A stretch of DNA of 64,000 nt from Micromonospora sp. WMMD882 (GTDB lineage Bacteria > Actinomycetota > Actinomycetes > Mycobacteriales > Micromonosporaceae). Made by a program: the position numbers and the translations under genes. Every line of letters starts with the position of its first letter. The first letter of the stretch is position 1. Under the pieces are notes generated by a model. It was given only the letters and a program-made list of their open reading frames with translations, was not told the origin of the DNA and ran no database searches. Location of the stretch: contig NZ_CP114903.1 of assembly GCF_027497255.1 (NCBI RefSeq), positions 4,216,001 through 4,280,000 on the forward strand, given 5' to 3'. Shown one piece after another: positions 17,864-25,934 of the stretch.

Positions 17864-18228
17864 CCGAGCCGCCGGTTCCGCTGTTCCGCCGTTGGGTGCA
17901 CATCCGGGAGGAGGACCGGTCGGGGGTACGCGCCTACCGGGCCGCCGACCGTCCGGTCCCACCCGGTCGGGGCCGGACGAGCATCGAGTTCCACCCCGAC
18001 GGCACGTTCGTCGACGCCCGGCCCGGTCCGACGGACGCGCCGGCCCCCGAGCACGGCCGGTGGCAGCCGGTCGGGGCAGGTCAGCTGCGGGTGAGCTACC
18101 CGGACGGACGCGGCGCCGTCACCTTCGAGATCGTCTCGGTGGACGACGCGGTGCTCCAGCTCCGACCGCTGCCCCCCGACGTCGCCCCCGCCCCGGACGG
18201 GCCCGCCCCTCCCGGCCGCGAAACGTAG
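17860..18228 (+). CDS. Small hypothetical protein coupled to the M43 protease
   Basis: 122 aa, ATG overlapping the protease stop. The middle part alternates short beta-like stretches ([50 protein letters not shown]), a pattern seen in lipocalin-like or META-like small beta-barrels. The tail is Pro-rich. No signal peptide or TM segment. The translational coupling suggests a partner of the protease, perhaps an inhibitor, but no family is recognised. Confidence 0.7.
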   Translation: MTEPPVPLFRRWVHIREEDRSGVRAYRAADRPVPPGRGRTSIEFHPDGTFVDARPGPTDAPAPEHGRWQPVGAGQLRVSYPDGRGAVTFEIVSVDDAVLQLRPLPPDVAPAPDGPAPPGRET

Positions 18229-18311
18229 GTGGTCGCCTGATCAGAACCGCGACGGTTGGGTAGGGGTGAGAACATGCGCTCTACTCACGGACGATCCCCG
18301 GGCCGACCATC

Positions 18312-19337
18312 GTGACCGCCGGGACCTGGCCGCTCCTGCCCAGCGTGGTCGCGCTGCTCGTCGCGCTGGTGGTGATCCTGTTCGCCGGGCAGTCGTTGGT
18401 GCGCACGGCCGACGAGCTGGCGGACCGCACCGGCATGGGCGAGGCGGTCGCCGGGGCCCTCCTGCTCGGCGCGGTGACCTCGCTGCCCGGCATCGCCACC
18501 ACGGTCCTCGGCTCGGTACGGCAGGACGCCGAGTTCGCGCTGGCCAACCCGATCGGCGGCATCGCGGTGCAGACGGTGTGGCTGGCCATCGCCGACCTGC
18601 TCTACCGCCGGTCGAACATCGAGCACGCGGCGGCGTCCCTGGAGAACGTCATGCAGGCGATCGTCCTGGTGGCGTTGCTCTGCCTGCCCGTGGTGGCGTA
18701 CGCGACCCCCGAGCTGACGGTCCTCTGGGTGCACCCCGCGAGCCTGCTGATCCCGGTCGTCTACCTGTACGGCCTGGTGCTGCTCCGCCGGTTGCGCCGG
18801 GAACCGATGTGGTTCGCCCGCCGCACCGCCGACACCCGCGAGGACGTGCCGGCGACCGGGACGTCCGGGCTGAGCGTCCGTCGGCTCTGGTTCCGACTGG
18901 CCGCGCTGGCGGCTGTGGTCGCCGCCACCGGCTACCTGATCGGTCAGGGCGGCCTCGGTGTGGTGGCCGCTACGGGGCTGCCCAGCGGCTTCGTGGGCTT
19001 CACGCTGACCACGGCGGTCACCAGCCTGCCGGAGCTGGTCACCCTCGTCGCGGCCATCCGGATCGGGGCGTTGACCCTGGGCATCGGCAACATCCTCGGC
19101 GGCAACGCGTTCGACTCGCTGATGATCTTCCTCGCCGACGCCACCTACCGCCCCGGCTCGATCTACTCCGAGGCCAACCTGTCCGGACTGCTGTTCACCG
19201 GGATGACCACCCTGATGACCGCCACGCTGGCCGCCGGTCTGATCCTGCGCGAGCGCCGGGGCATCGGGTTCGAGGGGGCGGCCATCCCGCTCATCTACCT
19301 GTCCACCGTCGTCCTGCTGCTCCTCCGGCCCGGCTGA
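18312..19337 (+). CDS. Sodium/calcium exchanger family (CaCA) membrane protein
   Basis: 341 aa from GTG 18312. About ten hydrophobic helices in two homologous halves. The alpha-repeat signatures are visible as GALLLGAVTSLPGIATT in the first half and GFTLTTAVTSLPELVTLV plus GNILGGNAFDSLMI in the second. The second half keeps the acidic residue expected for ion binding (SLPE), whereas the first repeat has Gly at that place (SLPG), which may change ion selectivity. It should exchange a cation such as Ca2+ for Na+ or H+ across the membrane. Monocistronic by spacing (83 bp upstream, 73 bp downstream). Confidence 0.85.
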   Translation: MTAGTWPLLPSVVALLVALVVILFAGQSLVRTADELADRTGMGEAVAGALLLGAVTSLPGIATTVLGSVRQDAEFALANPIGGIAVQTVWLAIADLLYRRSNIEHAAASLENVMQAIVLVALLCLPVVAYATPELTVLWVHPASLLIPVVYLYGLVLLRRLRREPMWFARRTADTREDVPATGTSGLSVRRLWFRLAALAAVVAATGYLIGQGGLGVVAATGLPSGFVGFTLTTAVTSLPELVTLVAAIRIGALTLGIGNILGGNAFDSLMIFLADATYRPGSIYSEANLSGLLFTGMTTLMTATLAAGLILRERRGIGFEGAAIPLIYLSTVVLLLLRPG

Positions 19338-19410
19338 GCGCGGCGATGCCGCGATAACGCCGACGAAACCACCCAGACCCGCCTACCGTTACCGGGCAGG
19401 AGGACATGCC

Positions 19411-20625
19411 GTGAAACCGGTCCGTCGGATGTCCGCCCGCCTCGCCGAGGTCCGGGCCAGCTTCTGGCTGGTGCCGGCGCTCTTCGCGGTGGGCGCGGTG
19501 GGCGCCGCCATCGGCTTGTCGCTGCTGGAGTTGCAGCTGGACATCGCCGTCGACTGGCTCCTGCCCAGCGGCCCCGCCGGGGCGCGGTCGCTGCTGTCGT
19601 CGATCATCACCGCGATGATCTCCTTCACGGCGCTGGTCTTCTCGATCACCGTCGTGGCCCTGCAACTCGCCAGCAGCCAGTACTCCCCCCGGGTGTTGCG
19701 CACCTTCCTCCAGGACCGGATCATCCAGGCCACGCTCGGCACGTTCGTGGCCACCTTCCTGTTCGCGATGGTGGTGCTCGCCGCGCTGCCGGCCCGCGAG
19801 GAGGCCCGGCTGCCCGAGCTGTCACTCGCGGTGTCGATGGCCCTGGTGCTCGGCAGCACCGGCATGTTCCTCTACTACCTGCACCACATCACGCAGGTCA
19901 TGCGGGTGTCGCACATCATCACCTCGATCGGCGCGCAGACCCGGGACACCATCGCGGCGCACCTGCCCGAGACCGGGCAGCCGGAGCCGTCGCCCCTCGG
20001 TGACGTCGTACAGGTCGTGCGGACCGAGCGCCCGGGCATGGTGGTGACCGTGGACACCGGTCGACTCGCCCGGCTGGCCGCCGGGCACGGCTGCGCGCTC
20101 AGCGTCGTACCCGTACCGGGCGACTTCGTCACCGCGGGGGCGCCGCTGCTGCGCGTCCACCGGGTCGGGGACGCGCCCGTCCGGTCGTTGCCGGTCGACC
20201 AGCTCGTCGCGGGCGTGACGATCGGCCCGGAACGCTCACCCGGGCAGGACGTCGGTTTCGGCTTCCGGCAACTGACCGACATCGCCGAGCGGGCGCTCTC
20301 CCCGTCCACCAACGACGTGACCACGGCGACCCGCGCCGTGCAGGAGGCCCACGACCTGCTGCGCCGGCTCGCCACCCGACCCGACGGGGCCCACCTCGTA
20401 CGGGACGACTCCGGGACGGTCCGGGTACGCGTCGACCGGCTCCCCTTCGACACGTACCTGGCGATGGTCGTCGACGACGTGCGGGCCGCCGCCGGGGACC
20501 AGCCACGGGTCAACCGGCTGCTGGACGCGGTGCTGACCGACCTGGCGTCCGTCGCCCTGCCGGCCCATCTGGGGGCGGTGCTACGTCGGACGGGCGGCGG
20601 TCAGTCGCCGAGCAGGCCGGCGTGA
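19411..20625 (+). CDS. DUF2254 family membrane protein
   Basis: 404 aa from GTG 19411 with CAGGAGGAC upstream. Four hydrophobic segments occupy the first 160 residues (starting FWLVPALFAVGAVGAAIGLSL). The stretch FTALVFSITVVALQLASSQYSPRVLRTF is the family hallmark. The remainder is a soluble domain with the conserved GQDVGFGFRQLTDIAERALSPSTND region. Family function is unknown. Its last 25 bases overlap the end of the convergent response-regulator gene. Confidence 0.85.
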   Translation: MKPVRRMSARLAEVRASFWLVPALFAVGAVGAAIGLSLLELQLDIAVDWLLPSGPAGARSLLSSIITAMISFTALVFSITVVALQLASSQYSPRVLRTFLQDRIIQATLGTFVATFLFAMVVLAALPAREEARLPELSLAVSMALVLGSTGMFLYYLHHITQVMRVSHIITSIGAQTRDTIAAHLPETGQPEPSPLGDVVQVVRTERPGMVVTVDTGRLARLAAGHGCALSVVPVPGDFVTAGAPLLRVHRVGDAPVRSLPVDQLVAGVTIGPERSPGQDVGFGFRQLTDIAERALSPSTNDVTTATRAVQEAHDLLRRLATRPDGAHLVRDDSGTVRVRVDRLPFDTYLAMVVDDVRAAAGDQPRVNRLLDAVLTDLASVALPAHLGAVLRRTGGGQSPSRPA

Positions 20626-21242
20626 CCGGCCAGGGCGGCGGCCTCGGCCCGGCTGCCCACCCGCAGTTTGCGCAGCAGCGCGGCGGTCATCCGCTTCACG
20701 GTGCGCTCCGAGACGTGCAGGTGCTCACCGATGTCGACGGTGCCGTACCCGGAGGCGATCAGGCGGAGCAGGTTCCGCTCGTCCGGGTCGAGGTCGACGG
20801 CGGGCACGTGGGTCGGCCGCAGCAGGCTGCGTAACAGCTCACCCGGCAGGACGGCCCACCCTTCCAGGATGGCCAGCAGCGGCGGCAGCAGCTCCTCCGG
20901 CTCGGCGGTCTTCGGCAGGAATCCCTCGGCCCCGGCGCGCAGGGCCGCCAGGGCCGGCGCCGGATCGTCCGCGCCGGACATGGCGACCACCCGTACCCGG
21001 GGACTGGTCCGCCGGATCGCGGCGACCGCCCGGACGCCGCCGGGCGGAGGCATGTGCAGGTCGATCAGCGCCACCTCGGGCTGGCACCGGCTGACCAGGG
21101 ACGCGGCCGACGAGGCGTCGCCGGTGCTGCCCACCACCTCGGTCCGGCCCTGCGTCGCGGCCGGCAGGAGCAGCGCCAGCCCGCGCGCGAACAGCGGATG
21201 GTCGTCGACGACCACCAGCCGGAGGACGGCCGGAGCGGGCAT
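20601..21242 (-). CDS. NarL/LuxR-type response regulator
   Basis: 213 aa, ATG 21242 with GGAAGAGAG upstream. The receiver domain has the acidic pair VVDDHPLF, phospho-acceptor Asp61 in LIDLHMP, and the Lys of FLPKTAEP. The C-terminal LuxR-type helix-turn-helix contains the typical ASGYGTVDIGEHLHVSERTV stretch. Divergent from the histidine kinase at 21308 with 65 bp between them, so the two probably form one two-component system. Targets unknown; Mn catalase is the nearest downstream gene on the other side. Confidence 0.9.
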   Translation of the reverse strand: MPAPAVLRLVVVDDHPLFARGLALLLPAATQGRTEVVGSTGDASSAASLVSRCQPEVALIDLHMPPPGGVRAVAAIRRTSPRVRVVAMSGADDPAPALAALRAGAEGFLPKTAEPEELLPPLLAILEGWAVLPGELLRSLLRPTHVPAVDLDPDERNLLRLIASGYGTVDIGEHLHVSERTVKRMTAALLRKLRVGSRAEAAALAGHAGLLGD

Positions 21243-21307
21243 GCCTGCTCTCTTCCCGAGCGGGTAGCAAACATGCCGACGTACCCGGACGAGGGGAGTG
21301 GTGGCGG

Positions 21308-22063
21308 ATGGGCGGTCGGCGCGGATCGTGGCGTCCCGGGCGGAGACGACAACGGGCCGGCGGAAGTCGGGCCGGCGGCGGGAGCCGGAACGCCGTGGCC
21401 GGGCCGCCCGCCGTCGACTCCGCCCTGATGCTGCGTCTGCTCTGCCACGAGCTGCGCACCCCGGTCACCACGCTCACCGCGCTGACCCGCGCGCTCGCCG
21501 ACGACGACCACCCGCTGCCCGACGCCACCCGGCGGGCAGCCGCCCGCCTCGCGTACGACCAGGCCGTACACCTGGAGGGGTTGGTGCGGAAGGCGGCGGC
21601 CGGCAGCGGCGCGCCGACGGCCGGCGGACGACCGGCGGACCACGTCGTCCCGCTGGCGGAGATCCTCGCCGGGGTGAGCCTGCTGGTGCCCGCCCACCGC
21701 CGGTCGACCCACGTCACGCGGCGGGCCGCCGCCTGCCCGGTGCCGGCCCGGCGGGCCCGGCAGGTGTTCGGCAACCTGGTGGAGAACGCGCTCCGGCACG
21801 GCCCGCCGGACGGCGCCGTCGGCATCCACGCCGAGCTGTGGCGCGGCGAGCTCAGCGTCCTGGTCACCGACGAGGGGCGGGTCGACCGGTCCCTGACGGC
21901 GGCGCTGCGCCGCCGGACCCCGGGCGAGGGACCGTCCGGTCTGGGGTTGTGGCTGGTCAGACGGCTCGTCGCCGTGGACGGCGGACGAATCCGGCTGCAC
22001 CGGCTGCGCCCGTACGGGGTGGCGCTGGAGGTGCTGCTGCCCCGGACGGGTCCGCGGGCCTGA
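21308..22063 (+). CDS. Short cytosolic sensor histidine kinase
   Basis: 251 aa, ATG 21308 with GAGGGGAG nine bases upstream. It has the dimerisation box LCHELRTP with His47, the ATP-binding N box NLVENALRHG and the G2 box GLGLWLVRRLV. There is no transmembrane or PAS-like sensor region; the 40 residues before the H box are only basic and Gly-rich. It therefore probably senses a cytosolic cue or depends on a partner. Pairs with the divergent response regulator at 20601-21242. The G1 box is degenerate (VTDEGRVDRS rather than DxGxG), so kinase activity may be reduced. Confidence 0.85.
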   Translation: MGGRRGSWRPGRRRQRAGGSRAGGGSRNAVAGPPAVDSALMLRLLCHELRTPVTTLTALTRALADDDHPLPDATRRAAARLAYDQAVHLEGLVRKAAAGSGAPTAGGRPADHVVPLAEILAGVSLLVPAHRRSTHVTRRAAACPVPARRARQVFGNLVENALRHGPPDGAVGIHAELWRGELSVLVTDEGRVDRSLTAALRRRTPGEGPSGLGLWLVRRLVAVDGGRIRLHRLRPYGVALEVLLPRTGPRA

Positions 22064-22148
22064 CCCCGGGGGGACAGCGGTTGGCCCACCCGGGTCACGA
22101 CGGTGGGAACAGCTCGGTGCCAGCAACCGCACCGAGGAGGACCGACCG

Positions 22149-23018
22149 ATGTTCAGCCACCTGAAGGAACTGCAGTTCGAAGCCAAGCCGGACGGCCCGG
22201 ACGCCGCGTTCGCCCGTCGGCTCCAGGAGATCCTGGGCGGCAAGTGGGGCGAGATGACAGTCGCCAACCAGTACCTCTTCCAGGGCTGGAACTGCCGGCT
22301 GCCGGGCAAGTACAAGGACCTGCTGCTCGACGTGGGCACCGAGGAGATGGGCCACGTCGAGATGATCGCCACGATGATCACCCGCCTGCTGGAGAACGCC
22401 CCGCTGTCGTTGCAGGAGGCGGCCGACCACAACCCGATGGTCGGGGCGATCTACGGCGGCTCGAACCCGGCCCACTTCATCCACGGCGGCGGCGGGGCCT
22501 TGGCGGTGGACAGCGCCGGGGTGCCCTGGAGCGGCAACTTCATCACCGCCAGCGGCAACCTGATGGCCGACTTCCAGCTCAACGTGACCGCCGAGGCGCA
22601 GGGCCGACTCCAGGTGTCCCGGCTGTTCAACATGACCGACGACCCGGGTGTCAAGCAGATGCTGCGGTTCCTGCTGGCCCGGGACACCATGCACCAGAAC
22701 ATGTGGATGGCGGCGATCGAGCAGCTCAAGGAGGACGGCCTGGAGGAGATGCCGGTGCCGGAGGCGTTCCCCGACTCGCAGGAGTTCACCGCCGAGTTCA
22801 GCTACACCTACCTCGACTTCTCCGCCGGGCAGGACGCCGCGGAGGGCCGGTGGGCGTCCGGGCCGGCCCCGGACGGCAAGGGCGAGTTCCGCTACGAGCC
22901 CAACCCCCGCGCGAACGCTCCCGAGCCCGTGCTCGCGCCCGGCGACCCCCGCCTGTACGGCACCAACCCGGGCATGGTCCAGGGCGTCGTGAACACGGTC
23001 AAGGACAAGCTGGCCTGA
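22149..23018 (+). CDS. Manganese catalase
   Basis: 289 aa from ATG 22149, strong GGAGGACC-type RBS. A ferritin-like four-helix protein: GTEEMGHVEMIATMI and ARDTMHQNMWMAAIEQL carry the Glu/His ligands of the di-manganese site, and FQGW and ASGNLMADF are family hallmarks. Length matches non-haem catalases. It disproportionates hydrogen peroxide in the cytosol. The next gene looks like a heavy-metal/Mn transporter, a sensible neighbour for a Mn enzyme. Confidence 0.93.
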   Translation: MFSHLKELQFEAKPDGPDAAFARRLQEILGGKWGEMTVANQYLFQGWNCRLPGKYKDLLLDVGTEEMGHVEMIATMITRLLENAPLSLQEAADHNPMVGAIYGGSNPAHFIHGGGGALAVDSAGVPWSGNFITASGNLMADFQLNVTAEAQGRLQVSRLFNMTDDPGVKQMLRFLLARDTMHQNMWMAAIEQLKEDGLEEMPVPEAFPDSQEFTAEFSYTYLDFSAGQDAAEGRWASGPAPDGKGEFRYEPNPRANAPEPVLAPGDPRLYGTNPGMVQGVVNTVKDKLA

Positions 23019-23077
23019 CCACCGGGTGTCGGGCCGCCCGGGCGGCCCGACACCTCCCGTACCGGAGGAGGTGGGTC

Positions 23078-24169
23078 GTGACCGAGCTCGTGGTCCGTCC
23101 GCTCGCGGACGCGTTCATGCAGGTGGGCGTGTACGTGGCGGTCATGGTGGCGCTGTTCGGCTGGTTGCGGTGGCGGCACGGCGACACGGTCACCGACGCG
23201 CTGGCCCGACGTCGCCGGATGGGGCCGGTGGCGGGGGCGCTGCTCGGCGTCAGCCCCGGCTGCGGCGGGGCGATCATCCTGATGCCGCTGTACGCCCGGC
23301 GGAAGGTCTCCTTCGGTACGGTGGTCGCCGCGCTGGTCTCCACCATGGGAGATTCCTCCTGGGTGGTGCTCGCCTGGAACCCGGTCTTCGCGTTGCAACT
23401 GCACGCCCTGCTCTTCGCGGTGGGCCTGGCCACCGGGTACGTCGTCGACGCCCTCGGTATCGACCCGGCGAGATCGGCCCGGCCCCGCCGGGCTCGCCGT
23501 CCCCTCGCCACCTCCGCTGCCCGCCCCTCCCCGCCCGTCGGCGTACGGGCGTTCGGTGGACTGTTGCCCCGCGCGCCCACCTCGACCGCGTTCTGGGGGC
23601 TCACCACCCCGGCGTTCGCCCTGTCGGTGCCGGTGGTGTTCCAGCTCGTCGACCCGGCGATGCTCACCCTCGGTGGCGTGGACCCGTACCTGGCGCTCGG
23701 GCTGCTCGGCACCGTGACCGCGGTCCTGATCTTCGCCGCCGGCCGGGGGCGGCTCGCGGACGACAGCCTGGAGACCGCCCGGCCGCAGTCCCTCGCCGCC
23801 ACCCTGCGGCACAGCGCCCACGAGGCGTCGTTCGTCACCGTCTGGGTCGCCGTCGCGTACCTGGGGTGGCAGGTGTTGACCACCACGACCGGCTTCGACG
23901 GCTCACAGCTCGCCCTGACCGGCCTGCTCGGCGTGCTGGTCGGCGCGGTCGTCGGGTTGGTTCCCGGGTGCGCCGTGCAGATCGTCTTCACCGGTCTCTA
24001 CGTCAGCGGCGGGCTGCCCCTGCCCACCCTGGTCGCCAACGCCATCAGTCAGGACGGCGACGCGTTGATCCCGCTCGCCGCGCTGCGCCGGCGCTCGGCG
24101 CTGGTGGCCACCGTGATCACCACCGTGCCGGCGGTGACGGTGGGCGCCGCCCTGCTCGTTCTGCTCTGA
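23078..24169 (+). CDS. Putative manganese/heavy-metal exporter (10-TM, ArsP-2-like)
   Basis: 363 aa from GTG 23078 with GGAGGAGG upstream. About ten membrane helices in two related halves, each with a Gly/Cys/Pro motif: GVSPGCGGAIILMPLY in the first and GLVPGCAVQIVFTGLY in the second. Each is followed by a conserved acidic step, STMGDSSW and ISQDGDALIPL. This is the layout of the family annotated as putative Mn transporters or heavy-metal exporters. A cytosolic Arg/Pro-rich loop separates the halves. Next to Mn catalase, it may adjust Mn levels. Substrate inferred. Confidence 0.75.
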   Translation: MTELVVRPLADAFMQVGVYVAVMVALFGWLRWRHGDTVTDALARRRRMGPVAGALLGVSPGCGGAIILMPLYARRKVSFGTVVAALVSTMGDSSWVVLAWNPVFALQLHALLFAVGLATGYVVDALGIDPARSARPRRARRPLATSAARPSPPVGVRAFGGLLPRAPTSTAFWGLTTPAFALSVPVVFQLVDPAMLTLGGVDPYLALGLLGTVTAVLIFAAGRGRLADDSLETARPQSLAATLRHSAHEASFVTVWVAVAYLGWQVLTTTTGFDGSQLALTGLLGVLVGAVVGLVPGCAVQIVFTGLYVSGGLPLPTLVANAISQDGDALIPLAALRRRSALVATVITTVPAVTVGAALLVLL

Positions 24170-24204
24170 CAGTTCCCGTCCCGGCCCGACCCGAGGGAGA
24201 CCTG

Positions 24205-24570
24205 ATGATCGTCCCGATGGCCCGTACCCGCCGGAAGATGGCCGCCTTCGCGGCGCTGGCGGTGCTCGCCGCGCTCGCCGGCCTGCCCGGGGCGACGGTC
24301 GCGGCGCTGGCCGCGACCGTGCTCGCGATCCCGCTGGCGGTGGCGCTGGCCGGCGGTCGGCCACTGCTGAAGGAGCTGCTGCCGGGGCGGCTGTCGGAGC
24401 CTGTCGAGCTGCCCCACCTGCGCGTCCATCCCTCGGCGCGACACCCGCCGTCCGACCGACCAACCCGGCCACCTCCAGGAGCCAGTGCCCCGGCCAGCCC
24501 CTGTCGAGCTGCCCCGGCTGTGCGCCCACCCCTCGGTTCCTCGCCGTACCCGGCGGATGCCGGAAAGTAG
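24205..24570 (+). CDS. Small hydrophobic protein with low-complexity tail
   Basis: 121 aa, ATG 24205 with GAGGGAGA upstream, 35 bp after the transporter. Residues 12-50 are two hydrophobic stretches (AAFAALAVLAALAGLPGATVA and following), so probably a membrane hairpin. From about residue 65 the frame runs through a repeated GC-rich sequence, and the protein becomes Pro/Arg/Ser-rich without recognisable structure. The first half looks genuine; the tail may result from repeat insertion. No family recognised. Confidence 0.5.
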   Translation: MIVPMARTRRKMAAFAALAVLAALAGLPGATVAALAATVLAIPLAVALAGGRPLLKELLPGRLSEPVELPHLRVHPSARHPPSDRPTRPPPGASAPASPCRAAPAVRPPLGSSPYPADAGK

Positions 24571-24644
24571 GGGGAAAGCAGCCGGTCGACCGCCTCCAAG
24601 CGGCGTCCGGGACCAGTGGGCGCACAGCCGGGGCAGCTCGACAG
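24401..24644. repeat. Three-copy repeat with a 29-bp inverted pair
   Basis: CTGTCGAGCTGCCCC begins related 36-bp copies at 24401 and 24501. A third copy lies inverted at 24616-24644. The copies at 24501-24529 and 24616-24644 are perfect 29-bp inverted repeats with 86 bp between them, so transcripts could fold into a long hairpin. The first copy differs at several positions. Resembles a REP/MITE-like element; identity not established. Confidence 0.7.
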
Positions 24645-24938
24645 CCTCCCTCCAGGTGATACCGGGCCAGCGTCGGCCGTGGCCTGACCCGGCCCGACCC
24701 GACCTGACCCGGCCCGGCCGACCCGGCCTGACCCGGCCTGACCCGGCCCGGCCCGGCCTGACCCGGCCTGCGTGCCCTTGCCGGTCCGCCAGACCGACAC
24801 ACCCCACATCCCGACCGCCGGGCCCGCGAGCCCCGCCGGACACGCCCCGCCCGCCGGAGACGCACGCCACCGCCGGAGGGGCACGTCGCCGGCCCCCTGG
24901 GCGGCGCGTGCCCGGCGAGGGGCGTTAGCGTTCCGGGC
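24571..24938. other. Gene-free repeat-rich stretch before sua5
   Basis: After the inverted copy at 24616-24644 come about 100 bp built from imperfect CCTGACCCGG/CCCGGCC decamers (24676-24775), then ordinary GC-rich sequence to the Sua5 start. No reading frame here has an RBS or protein-like composition. The Sua5 promoter should lie in the last 60 bp; a TTAGCGT at 24925 is the only AT-richer spot. Confidence 0.5.
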
Positions 24939-25934
24939 ATGAGCGCGAAGTCCGCGCCGGTGCTGCCGGCGGCGACCGGGGTGGCCGAGGCCGCCGCCGT
25001 GCTGCGGGCCGGCGGGCTGGTCGCCTTTCCCACCGAGACCGTGTACGGCCTGGGCGCGAACGCGCTCGACGGGCACGCCGCCGCGCGGATCTTCGCGGCG
25101 AAGGCCCGACCGAGCTTCGACCCGTTGATCACCCACCTGGCCGACCCCGCCGAGTTGGCCGGGCTGGTCGGCGCGGTGCCGTCCCTGGTCGCGGCGCTGG
25201 CCGAGCGGTTCTGGCCGGGGCCGTTGACGTTGATCGTGGCGCGGCCGGCGGCCGTACCGCCGATCGTCACCTCCGGGCTGGCCACGATGGCCGTCCGGGT
25301 GCCGGACCATCCGGTCGCCCGGGCGTTGATCCGGGCCGCCGGGGTGCCGGTGGCCGCGCCCAGCGCGAACCGGTTCGGCATGCTCAGCCCCACCCGGGCG
25401 GAGCACGTGGCGGCGGGGCTGGGCGACGCGGTGGACCTGATCGTCGACGGCGGCCCGACCCGGTGCGGCATCGAGTCCACGATCCTGGACGCCCGCGGCG
25501 ACCGGCCGGTGGTGCTGCGGCTCGGCGCGCTGCCGGTGGAGGCGCTGGTCGAGGCGGTCGGCCCGGTCGACGTACGGCCGGGCAGCTCCGGCCAGCCGGT
25601 CGCGCCGGGCGGCCTGGCCGCGCACTACGCGCCCCGGACCCCGCTGCGGCTGGTCGACCCGCCGCCCTCGGCCACGGCCCCCCGGCCGGACGACCACACG
25701 CGCGGCTACCTGGCGTTGCGGGAGCGGCCGGCGCAGCCGTACGGGGCGGTGGAGGTGCTCTCGCCCGACGGTGACCTGACCGGGGCGGCGGCCCGCCTCT
25801 TCGACGCCCTGCACCGGCTGGACGCGACCGGGGTGACCGAGATCCTCGCCGAGCGGGTGCCGGAGGCCGGTCTCGGCCGGGCGATCAACGACCGGCTGCG
25901 CCGGGCCGCCGCCACCTGGCAGCCGCCCGCCTAG
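24939..25934 (+). CDS. L-threonylcarbamoyladenylate synthase, Sua5 type
   Basis: 331 aa, ATG 24939. The YrdC-fold domain fills residues 1-205 with PTETVYGLGANA, KARPSFDPLITHL (Lys/Arg site) and APSANRFGMLSPT. The C-terminal Sua5 domain begins after the conserved GxxxxHYAP element (GGLAAHYAPRTPLRL). The enzyme makes threonylcarbamoyl-AMP from Thr, bicarbonate and ATP for the t6A37 modification of ANN-decoding tRNAs. It is normally near-essential. The 3' end overlaps the convergent GH65 gene by 4 bp. Confidence 0.92.
   Translation: MSAKSAPVLPAATGVAEAAAVLRAGGLVAFPTETVYGLGANALDGHAAARIFAAKARPSFDPLITHLADPAELAGLVGAVPSLVAALAERFWPGPLTLIVARPAAVPPIVTSGLATMAVRVPDHPVARALIRAAGVPVAAPSANRFGMLSPTRAEHVAAGLGDAVDLIVDGGPTRCGIESTILDARGDRPVVLRLGALPVEALVEAVGPVDVRPGSSGQPVAPGGLAAHYAPRTPLRLVDPPPSATAPRPDDHTRGYLALRERPAQPYGAVEVLSPDGDLTGAAARLFDALHRLDATGVTEILAERVPEAGLGRAINDRLRRAAATWQPPA

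Noticed and set aside
22064..22148. Mn or B12 riboswitch upstream of the Mn catalase or the crt genes
   Set aside because: The leaders are short and no conserved aptamer pattern can be recognised.
24676..24775. CCTGACCCGG array as a coding or regulatory module
   Set aside because: It is irregular low-complexity GC sequence without constant spacing or an RBS-linked frame.
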